In this document: piece by piece, positions 13,602 through 19,988 of the stretch | Numbering within the stretch: position 1 is the stretch's first letter | Layout: every line of letters starts with the position of its first letter | From: DATBHZ01 sp036557185 | Lineage (GTDB): Bacteria; Actinomycetota; Acidimicrobiia; IMCC26256; JAENVU01 | Assembly (NCBI GenBank): GCA_036557185.1 | Contig: DATBHZ010000026.1 | Span: 1 to 22,306 of the forward strand | Reading direction: 5' to 3' | DNA length: 22,306 bases | Notes under the pieces: generated by a model | The model's input: the letters and a program-made list of their open reading frames with translations, nothing else | Database searches by the model: none | What the model was told of the DNA's origin: nothing | Position numbers and translations under genes: made by a program

Positions 13602-15139
13602 GGCCCCGACTCCGTCTCGCGCACCTCGCCGCGGTCGCGCAGCCGCACGATCTTGTTCACCGCGGCCAGGTAGGCCCGAGCGGAGGCCTCCACCACGTCG
13701 GTCGCGACTCCGCGGCCGCTCGCGCTGAGACCGTCCACCTCGAGCTGCACGACCACATCACCGAGCGCGTCACCACCCGCCGTCACGGACGACACGTTGA
13801 AGTCCTGGAGGTTGCCGCGAATCCCGGACGCATCGGCGATCGCCTCGATCGCGGCATCGATCATCCCGTTGCCCTGTGCCGCCCCTTCGCGCTTCGTGTC
13901 GCCGTCGGCGAGCACGACGCGGGCATGCGGGGTGTCTTGCGTTCCGCCGTGAACGTCCAGGCTCACCATCTCGAAGCGGTGCATGATCCCGCCACCGAGC
14001 TCTTCGGCGACGATCGCCTCCAAGTCGGCCTCGGTGATCTGCACCTTGCGGTCCGCCAGCTCCTTGAAGCGCACGAACGCCTGGTTCAGCGCGTCACCCT
14101 GCAGATGGAAACCGAGCTTGTCGAGCGAGTCGGAGAAGGCGTGCCGACCCGAGTGCTTGCCGAGCACGATCTGCGCCGCGACCTGGCCGACCTGACCCGC
14201 GTCGATGATCTCGTACGTCTCACGGTCCTCGAGGACACCGTGCTGGTGGATGCCGGCCTCGTGCGCGAAGGCGTTCCGGCCCACGATCGCCTTGTTGTAC
14301 TGCACCGGGTAGCCGGTCAGGCGCGAGACCATCCGCGACGTGCGCGCGAGCTCCTCCGTGTTGACGCCCGTCGTGAGCCCGCTGAAGTGGTCCGCACGTG
14401 TGCGGATCGCCATCACGACCTCTTCCAGCGCCGCGTTCCCGGCGCGCTCCCCCAGGCCGTTGATCGCGCACTCGATCTGCCGCGCACCGTTGACGACACC
14501 GGAGAGCGAGTTGGCCACTGCGAGCCCGAGATCGTTGTGGCAGTGCGTCGACACGACATAGTCGCCGTGCACGCGCTCGATCACGTATGCAATGAGCTCG
14601 CCGTAGTCCGACGGCATGCCGAAGCCGACGGTGTCGGGGATGTTCAGCGTCGTGGCGCCATTGTCGACGGCCAGCTGGCACACCTCGCACATGAAGTCCG
14701 GATCCGAGCGGAACCCGTCTTCCGGCGAGAACTCGACGTCCCCGAGATAGGACTTGGCACGGGCCACGCCTGCAGCCGCCTCGGCCTTGACCTGGTCCTC
14801 CGTCATGCGGAGCTTCTTCTTCATGTGGATCGGCGACGTCGCGATGAACACGTGGATGCGCTTCCGCTCCGCGTGCCGCACGGCCTCCCATGCGCGGTCG
14901 ACGTCCTTGAAGCCCGTCCGCGAGAGCCCCGCGATGATCGGGCCCCGGACACTCCTGGCGATGGCCTCGACGGCTTCGAAGTCCCCGTCGCTCGCGATCG
15001 GGAAGCCCGCCTCGATCACGTCGACCTGGAGGCGCGCGAGCTGATCGGCGATCTCGAGCTTCTCGCCCACGTCGAGCGAGATGCCGGGCGACTGCTCGCC
15101 GTCCCGGAGCGTCGTGTCGAAGATCATCACGCTGTCCAT
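13598..15139 (-). CDS. leuA: 2-Isopropylmalate synthase
   Basis: Condenses acetyl-CoA with 2-oxoisovalerate, the committed step to leucine. The product is 513 aa, the length of the classical LeuA type 1. It has DTTLRDGEQSPGISLD at 8-23 (Arg12, Asp13), EAGFPIASDGD at 43-53, metal ligands in THCHNDLG (His199, His201), and CAINGLGERAGNAALEE (224-240). The C-terminal allosteric domain (about 385-513) should confer leucine feedback. I chose the ATG at 15139 (MDSVMIFDTTL), with GGGAG 9-10 bases upstream; the extension to 15202 runs into the terminator and is rejected. It lies behind its own leader peptide and terminator, apart from leuB and leuCD. Confidence 0.97.
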   Translation of the reverse strand: MDSVMIFDTTLRDGEQSPGISLDVGEKLEIADQLARLQVDVIEAGFPIASDGDFEAVEAIARSVRGPIIAGLSRTGFKDVDRAWEAVRHAERKRIHVFIATSPIHMKKKLRMTEDQVKAEAAAGVARAKSYLGDVEFSPEDGFRSDPDFMCEVCQLAVDNGATTLNIPDTVGFGMPSDYGELIAYVIERVHGDYVVSTHCHNDLGLAVANSLSGVVNGARQIECAINGLGERAGNAALEEVVMAIRTRADHFSGLTTGVNTEELARTSRMVSRLTGYPVQYNKAIVGRNAFAHEAGIHQHGVLEDRETYEIIDAGQVGQVAAQIVLGKHSGRHAFSDSLDKLGFHLQGDALNQAFVRFKELADRKVQITEADLEAIVAEELGGGIMHRFEMVSLDVHGGTQDTPHARVVLADGDTKREGAAQGNGMIDAAIEAIADASGIRGNLQDFNVSSVTAGGDALGDVVVQLEVDGLSASGRGVATDVVEASARAYLAAVNKIVRLRDRGEVRETESGP

Positions 15140-15200
15140 CGGGGGTTTCTCCCTGGTCGTCTCTCGGTGGTGGAAGCCGTGCTGTGGAAATCCGGCAAAC

Positions 15201-15233
15201 AAAAACCCTCCCGGCCCGAGGGCACGAGAGGGT
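15201..15233 (-). terminator. Intrinsic terminator of the leuA attenuator
   Basis: On the minus strand ACCCTCTCG pairs with CGGGAGGGT over 9 bp (one U-G); inside is GCC-CTCG-GGC. The stem runs straight into TTTTTG. It lies between the leader stop codon and leuA, about 62 bases before the leuA start. A CUCG tetraloop also caps the leuB terminator. Confidence 0.9.
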
Positions 15234-15236
15234 GAC

Positions 15237-15259
15237 GGCGAGCACGTATCGTGCTCGCC
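15237..15259 (-). promoter_or_regulatory. Pause or anti-antiterminator hairpin of the leuA attenuator
   Basis: GGCGAGCACG-ATA-CGTGCTCGCC is a perfect 10-bp stem with a 3-base loop. Its first base directly follows the leader's TAG. Position and size match the hairpin at 7718-7741 in the leuB attenuator. Confidence 0.75.
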
Positions 15260-15331
15260 CTACGTAAGCAGGAGGCCCTGGATGCGCAGTATCTGGGTGG
15301 CCCAGATCGTTGCCGGAGTTCCGTTCGTCAT
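15260..15331 (-). CDS. leuA leader peptide (23 aa, Leu/Ile-rich)
   Basis: A 23-codon ORF beginning MTNGTPATIW and ending ILRIQGLLLT before a TAG. Four Leu codons (CTG, then CTC-CTG-CTT) and three Ile codons (ATC, ATA, ATC) fall within it, the Leu triplet ending two codons before the stop. ATA and CTT should be rare in such a GC-rich genome and would sharpen stalling. It is followed directly by a hairpin and a U-run terminator before leuA. The ATG is 8 bases after the -10 and has no Shine-Dalgarno, so translation is probably leaderless. Its role would be to sense charged tRNA-Leu. Confidence 0.83.
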   Translation of the reverse strand: MTNGTPATIWATQILRIQGLLLT

Positions 15332-15339
15332 CGTCAACC

Positions 15340-15370
15340 AGTTTGGCACGCCAGGTTGACCAGGGTCAAC
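15340..15370 (-). promoter_or_regulatory. Promoter of the leuA leader with overlapping operator
   Basis: On the minus strand TTGACC (15364-15369) is the -35 and, 18 bases on, CAAACT (15340-15345) the -10, placing the start site at about the leader ATG. The -35 is embedded in the inverted repeat GTTGACC-N2-GGTCAAC (15355-15370), and a further GGTTGAC follows the -10. The repeat looks like a repressor site; the protein is unknown. Confidence 0.65.
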
Positions 15371-15434
15371 GCGGAAAGCCCCCTCGTTCGGAGACCACGC
15401 GCGCACGGACCGGAGGTGCGAGACTCGTTCCGTG

Positions 15435-15800
15435 ATGCGGTGGGTGCGGCGTGGGCTCCTCCTCGGGCTCCTGACAGGCGCGGCATATGCCGCCTGGCGC
15501 TTCGTGGCGGCGCGCAAGCCGAGCGGTATGACCTTCGAGCCGGCTCCCTTCCTCTCACCGCCGCGGCCGGTCCCCACACCCTCGACCCGGCTGACCGCCG
15601 TCCCCGATGGTCGCGACGCGGACGCCTGGGTCGAAGCAGTCGACGGGACGTGCCCGGTCTCGCATCCGGTGAAGGCCAAGATGTCGAGCGGCATCTATCA
15701 CCTGCCTGGCGGAGGCAACTACGACCGGACGCACGCCGACCGCTGCTACGCGAGCGCCGGCGACGCCGAGGCCGACGGCCTCCGCGCGGCGAAGCGCTGA
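15435..15800 (+). CDS. Membrane-anchored sunset-domain protein
   Basis: A 121-aa protein (124 bases downstream of the leuA leader start, divergent). Residues 2-6 are basic and 7-23 form one hydrophobic segment (GLLLGLLTGAAYAAW), so it is a membrane anchor or uncleaved signal. A Pro-rich linker (34-50) follows. Residues 73-121 carry the small C-terminal sunset domain seen in many actinobacterial envelope proteins: CPVSHPVKAKMSSGIYHLPG, NYDRTHADRCY, then AEADGLRAAKR. Cys73, His89 and Cys104 might bind a metal or form a disulfide. The function of the domain is not established. A GTG three bases before this ATG is an equally possible start, and no Shine-Dalgarno is close. It converges on serA with a 7-base gap. 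Confidence 0.8.
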   Translation: MRWVRRGLLLGLLTGAAYAAWRFVAARKPSGMTFEPAPFLSPPRPVPTPSTRLTAVPDGRDADAWVEAVDGTCPVSHPVKAKMSSGIYHLPGGGNYDRTHADRCYASAGDAEADGLRAAKR

Positions 15801-15807
15801 CGCCGCC

Positions 15808-17394
15808 TCAATCCAGCTCGATCGCCCGGGCGTCGGTGATTCCCGGCTGTGATCGCAGGCTCGCCACCACCTCGGCCGGAACGGGCGTAGCGGTCGAGAT
15901 CGCCATGAGCGCCGCCTCGCCCTCGGCGGTCTTGCCGACGACCATGTCGTCGATGTTCACCCCGGCGTCGCCCACGATGCGGCCCACCGTCCCGATGATG
16001 CCCGGGACGTCGTCGTTGCGGACGACGAGCATGTGGCTCGAGGGCGGGATGTCGACGATGTGGTCGTCGAGACCCACGATGCGCGGCGCCGCCTGCTTTC
16101 CCGACAGCGTGCCGGCGACATGGACATCGCTCCCGTCGACACGACCCCGCAGCTCGATCAGGTTCACATAGTCACGCGCTGCCGTGAGCTTCGTTTCGCG
16201 CACGATGACACCTCGCTGGTCCGCGAGTTGTGGCGCGTTGACGAAGCTGACCGGCTCGTCTACCACAGGTGACAGCAGGCCCTTCAAGACTCCCAGCGTG
16301 AGCACGCGGCAGTCGTAGTCGGCGATCTGACCTTCGTAGGAGACCTCGAGGGTGTCGACGACGCCCCCCGCGAGCGACGTGAAGAGACGACCGAGACGCT
16401 CCGCGAGCGGCAGGAACGGCTGAACGGTCGAGCTCGCCTCGCTGGCGGCCAGATTGACGGCGAACGGCACGAACTCGCCCTGGAGCGCGAGCACCACCTG
16501 CTCCGCGATGGTCTGGCCCGCCTTGTCCTGGGCCTCCGTCGTCGACGCGCCGAGGTGCGGGGTGACGACCACGGACGGCAGCCCGAACAACGGGGACTCG
16601 GTGGTGGGCTCGTGCTCGAAGACGTCGAGCGCGGCGCCCGCGATCTGCCCGTTCTCGATCGCCTTGGCGAGCGCGCCCTCGTCGATGATCCCCCCGCGCG
16701 CGGTGTTGACGATCCTCAGCCCGGGCTTCGCGTTCGCCAGCATCGCGGCGTCGAACAGGCCGAGCGTGTCGGGCGTCTTGGGGAGGTGGATCGTCACGAA
16801 GTCGGCCACGCGCATCAGGTCGTCGAGCGTCGGGACCAGCTCGACACCGAGCTGCCGCGCCCGCTCGGCGCTCACGTACGGGTCGAAGCCGACGAGACGC
16901 ATCCCGAAGGCATGACAGCGCTGAGCGACCAGCACACCGACGCGGCCGAGCCCCACCACACCGAGCGTCTTGCCGTGCAGCTCGACGCCGGCCCACCTCG
17001 ACCGGTTCCACTGCCCGGCTTTCAGATCGGCGTCCGCCTGCGGGACGTTCCGCGCCTGGGCGAGCATGAGCGCGACGGCTTGCTCCGCCGCAGACAGGAC
17101 GTTCGACTGCGGCGCGTTCACGACCATCACGCCACGCCTGGTCGCCTCGGCGACGTCGACGTTGTCGAGGCCGATGCCCGCGCGGCCCACGACGACGAGA
17201 TCCGTGCCCGCCGCGAGCACCTCGGCGGTGACGTTGGTGGCGCTGCGGATCACCAACGCCGCGGCACCCGGCACGGCAGTGAGCAGCGCATCGGGCGAGA
17301 GGCCGAGCTGCACGTCGACCTCGAGACCCGACGCCGACATGAGATCCAAGCCGCGATCAGCCAGCTCTTCGGTGACCAGGACGCGGCGGCTCAT
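15808..17394 (-). CDS. serA: D-3-phosphoglycerate dehydrogenase
   Basis: Oxidises 3-phosphoglycerate with NAD, the first step of serine synthesis. The product is 528 aa, the long form with both regulatory domains, as in mycobacteria, against about 410 in E. coli. The Rossmann motif is GLGRVG at 148-153. The catalytic set is Arg233 (NTARGG), Glu262 (DVFEHEP) and His280 (TPHLGAST). An allosteric substrate-binding domain lies between about 310 and 450, and the C-terminal ACT domain (about 455-528, MLVVRNDDVPGIIGTVGRIV) is the expected serine-binding part. The ATG has GGAG 4 bases upstream; the same bases lie in a short stem GCTCCG-N7-CGGAGC (17398-17416), which could mask the ribosome site. It follows the aminotransferase gene by 38 bases and may be cotranscribed with it. 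Confidence 0.96.
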   Translation of the reverse strand: MSRRVLVTEELADRGLDLMSASGLEVDVQLGLSPDALLTAVPGAAALVIRSATNVTAEVLAAGTDLVVVGRAGIGLDNVDVAEATRRGVMVVNAPQSNVLSAAEQAVALMLAQARNVPQADADLKAGQWNRSRWAGVELHGKTLGVVGLGRVGVLVAQRCHAFGMRLVGFDPYVSAERARQLGVELVPTLDDLMRVADFVTIHLPKTPDTLGLFDAAMLANAKPGLRIVNTARGGIIDEGALAKAIENGQIAGAALDVFEHEPTTESPLFGLPSVVVTPHLGASTTEAQDKAGQTIAEQVVLALQGEFVPFAVNLAASEASSTVQPFLPLAERLGRLFTSLAGGVVDTLEVSYEGQIADYDCRVLTLGVLKGLLSPVVDEPVSFVNAPQLADQRGVIVRETKLTAARDYVNLIELRGRVDGSDVHVAGTLSGKQAAPRIVGLDDHIVDIPPSSHMLVVRNDDVPGIIGTVGRIVGDAGVNIDDMVVGKTAEGEAALMAISTATPVPAEVVASLRSQPGITDARAIELD

Positions 17395-17397
17395 CGT

Positions 17398-17416
17398 GCT
17401 CCGAGGCTAGCGGAGC
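17398..17416 (-). promoter_or_regulatory. Short hairpin over the serA ribosome binding site
   Basis: GCTCCG-N7-CGGAGC forms a 6-bp stem in the 38-base gap before serA, with the serA Shine-Dalgarno GGAG in its 3' arm. A TAGCCT -10-like box (17405-17410 region) lies in the loop. It could also be a weak terminator of the upstream gene. Confidence 0.35.
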
Positions 17417-17432
17417 AGGTGTTCCGCACCCC

Positions 17433-18650
17433 TCAACCGAGGAAGTCGGCGATGCGGCGGACACCCTCGACGAGCTCGTCGTCGGCCAGAGCGAACGACA
17501 GACGCGCGTAGCCGGGCGCACCGAACGCCTCACCGGGAACGATCGCGACCTTGGCTCGTTCGAGGAGCACGTCGGCGAGCTCGAGCGAGGTCGCCACAGT
17601 GCGCCCGCCGAGGGTTCGGCCCAGCACACCCTCGAAGCTCGGGAAGCAGTAGAACGCGCCTTCGGGTTCGAGGCACTGCACGCCGTCGATCGCGGAGAGC
17701 ATCTGATGCATCGTGCGGCCCCGTCGATCGAAGGCGTTGCGCATCTCCTCGACGGCCGACAGGTCGCCCGAGACGGCCGCGATCGCGGCCCGCTGCGCCA
17801 CGTTGTTGACGTTCGAGGTCGAGTGCGACTGCAGGTTGATCGCGGCGGCGATCACATCGCTCGGGCCGATCATCCAGCCGACACGCCAGCCGGTCATCGC
17901 ATAGGTCTTCGCAACCCCGTTGAGCACGATGCACGTGTCGGCGAGCTCTGGCACGACGGTCGCGATCGACGAGAACTTGTGGTCACCGAAGGTGAGGTGC
18001 TCGTAGATCTCGTCGGTGACGACCATGATCTCGTGCTCGAGAGCCCAGCGCCCGATCGCTTCGACTGCCTCCAGCGGGTACACCACGCCGGTGGGGTTGG
18101 ACGGGGAGACGAAGAACATCGCCTTCGTCCTCGGCGTGCGTGCGGCCTCGAGCTGCTCCACGGTCACGCGGAACCCGTCGGCCGCGGTCGTGGGCAGCGC
18201 GACCGTGCGCCCTCCGGCGAGCGCGATCGCCTCCGGGTACGTGGTCCAGTACGGCGCGGGGAGGAGCACCTCGTCGTCTTCGTCGATGATGCACTGCAAC
18301 GTGTTGTAGACGGCCTGCTTGCCGCCGTTCGTGACGAGGACCTGCGACGGCTCGCACGCATATCCCGAGTCGCGTCGCGTCTTCGCCGCGATCGCTTCGC
18401 GCAGCGCGGGGAGACCGGGCGTCGGCGAGTAACGGTGGTTGATCGGCTCCTCGCACGCGGCGACGGCCGCAGCGACGATGTGGGGCGGCGTCGGGAAGTC
18501 CGGCTCTCCGGCACCGAAACCGATGACCGGCTCGCCCTGGGCGCGGAGCGCCTTGGCCTTGGCGTCGACCGCGAGCGTCGCCGATTCGGAGATCGCGCCG
18601 ATCTTCCGGGCGATCCTGGCGCGACGGGCGATCCGTTCGTGCTCGGGCAT
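17433..18650 (-). CDS. Class I pyridoxal-phosphate aminotransferase (aspartate type)
   Basis: A 405-aa fold-type I aminotransferase of the AspC/AspB subgroup found in actinobacteria and thermophiles, which moves the amino group of aspartate to 2-oxoglutarate. GFGAGEPDFPTP at 44-55 is the diagnostic N-terminal segment. PLP contacts include Asn185 (SPSNPTG), Asp213 and Tyr216 (TDEIYEH), and the Schiff-base Lys248 (NGVAKTYAMTGWRVGW). An arginine in GYARLSFAL should bind the substrate carboxylate. The nearby serA suggests a general amino acid supply role; prephenate or other substrates are possible for this subgroup. It starts at ATG and is divergent from the carboxypeptidase gene. Confidence 0.92.
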   Translation of the reverse strand: MPEHERIARRARIARKIGAISESATLAVDAKAKALRAQGEPVIGFGAGEPDFPTPPHIVAAAVAACEEPINHRYSPTPGLPALREAIAAKTRRDSGYACEPSQVLVTNGGKQAVYNTLQCIIDEDDEVLLPAPYWTTYPEAIALAGGRTVALPTTAADGFRVTVEQLEAARTPRTKAMFFVSPSNPTGVVYPLEAVEAIGRWALEHEIMVVTDEIYEHLTFGDHKFSSIATVVPELADTCIVLNGVAKTYAMTGWRVGWMIGPSDVIAAAINLQSHSTSNVNNVAQRAAIAAVSGDLSAVEEMRNAFDRRGRTMHQMLSAIDGVQCLEPEGAFYCFPSFEGVLGRTLGGRTVATSLELADVLLERAKVAIVPGEAFGAPGYARLSFALADDELVEGVRRIADFLG

Positions 18651-18737
18651 CTCAGGTTCCGGGCTTTCCTACGGCGCTGGCGGGGAGGTCACGCGCCATG
18701 GTGGCACGCCGAGCGGCCCCCCAGCAGCGCTTTCTCC

Positions 18738-18743
18738 TAGCCT
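18738..18743 (+). promoter_or_regulatory. Probable -10 box of the carboxypeptidase gene
   Basis: TAGCCT ends 9 bases before the ATG at 18753 with no Shine-Dalgarno between, again suggesting a leaderless or nearly leaderless mRNA. No convincing -35 is seen. Confidence 0.45.
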
Positions 18744-18752
18744 GTTCGGTCA

Positions 18753-19988
18753 ATGTCCCTCCGAGGACGAGCGCTTGCGGGCGCAGTCATCGCCGTGCTC
18801 GTCCTGGCGGGCCAGCTGCTCGTCGGCTCGGGGAGCGCGGCCGCCGACGACGTTCCCAGGGCGTACATGGTCTTCAACGTCCAGACGGGCGCGATCCTCG
18901 CCACGCGCAACCCGCACGAGCAGCTTTACCCGGCGAGCACGATCAAGCTGCTCACCGCGCTCACCGTGCTGTCGCGCCTTCCCCTTGCCAGCACGGTCAC
19001 CGTCTCACCGCGTGCGGCCTCTGAGCCTGCGATGAGGATGGGGTTCCCGGTGGGCGCGAAGTGGACGCTCGACGAGATGCTCCACTCGCTGCTCATCGTC
19101 TCGGCGAACGACGCCGCATTCGCCGTCGCCGAGCGAGCCGGCGGGAGCGTCGAGCAATTCGCCGTCGACGCGCAGGCCGAGGCGCGCCAGCTCGGTCTCG
19201 TCGACACGACCTTCCGCGATCCGTCCGGGCTCGACGGCCCCGGCGCGTACGGCGGGGGGACGCTGACCAGCGCCTACGACATGTCGATCGTGGCGCGCAA
19301 CGCGCTCGCCGTTCCGGAGATCGCATCGATCGTGAACACCCGTCACTACGACTTCACGGACCCGACGGGCCAGGTGCACCACCTCGACAACCACAACATC
19401 ACGGTGCTGAACACGTATCCGGGCGCGACCGGGATGAAGACGGGCTTCACCGATCGCGCCGAGAGGACCTTGATCGCGTCGGCCACACGCAACGGCCGAT
19501 CGTGCGCAGCCGTCGTGCTCGGGACCTTCGACGACAAGAACTGGGCGTACCAACTCCTGAACCAGTGCTTCGCCGCAGCACCCACCGCGACAGGCGTGGG
19601 CATGCTCCCGCCGGTGCGCATCGTCACCGCCGATCAACGAATCGCAGAAGAGCGGGCAGAGCACCCGGCGAAGCACGCAAAGCACTCCGCCAAGCACGCC
19701 GATCATCCCGCCGAGCACGCGGCCAACGCCGCTAACCCGGCGACCCGGACGGTCGCGTCCGCCCGCACCAGCCATTCGAGCAACCCGTTCGTCACGATCC
19801 TCGAAGTGCTCGCGCTCGTGCTCGCGATCCTCTTCGTCGCCGTGGTGCTCCTGCGCATACGAGCGATTCGACGCCAGAAGCGGCGACGCGAGATGCGGGA
19901 GGCGATGCGCGCGCGCATGGTGCGCGAGCGGAGGAGCAACGAGCAACGAGTTGCGGAGATGGCCGGTCAGGAGGCGGGACCCTCCTAG
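18753..19988 (+). CDS. D-alanyl-D-alanine carboxypeptidase (PBP5/DacA family)
   Basis: A serine D,D-peptidase (S11) that trims the terminal D-Ala from peptidoglycan stem peptides outside the membrane. The product is 411 aa. A signal peptide covers about 1-31 (LAGAVIAVLVLAGQLLVGSG, likely cut after an Ala near 31). The penicillin-binding motifs are complete: Ser62-x-x-Lys65 (STIK), Ser117-Ala-Asn119, and Lys229-Thr-Gly231. Instead of the amphipathic anchor of E. coli PBP5 it has a His/Lys/Ala-rich linker (302-325, EHPAKHAKHSAKHADHPAEH), a C-terminal membrane helix (about 346-367), and a strongly basic cytoplasmic tail (370-400). The stop codon shares the sequence CTAG with that of the convergent helicase gene. 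Confidence 0.94.
   Translation: MSLRGRALAGAVIAVLVLAGQLLVGSGSAAADDVPRAYMVFNVQTGAILATRNPHEQLYPASTIKLLTALTVLSRLPLASTVTVSPRAASEPAMRMGFPVGAKWTLDEMLHSLLIVSANDAAFAVAERAGGSVEQFAVDAQAEARQLGLVDTTFRDPSGLDGPGAYGGGTLTSAYDMSIVARNALAVPEIASIVNTRHYDFTDPTGQVHHLDNHNITVLNTYPGATGMKTGFTDRAERTLIASATRNGRSCAAVVLGTFDDKNWAYQLLNQCFAAAPTATGVGMLPPVRIVTADQRIAEERAEHPAKHAKHSAKHADHPAEHAANAANPATRTVASARTSHSSNPFVTILEVLALVLAILFVAVVLLRIRAIRRQKRRREMREAMRARMVRERRSNEQRVAEMAGQEAGPS

Noticed and set aside
13925..15235. 436-aa plus-strand frame opposite leuA
   Set aside because: Antisense shadow; the minus strand carries a full LeuA with metal ligands.
15260..15694. 144-aa minus-strand ORF as a full protein
   Set aside because: Only the last 23 codons fit; the rest crosses the promoter and is antisense to the sunset-domain gene. 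The short leader is the better reading.
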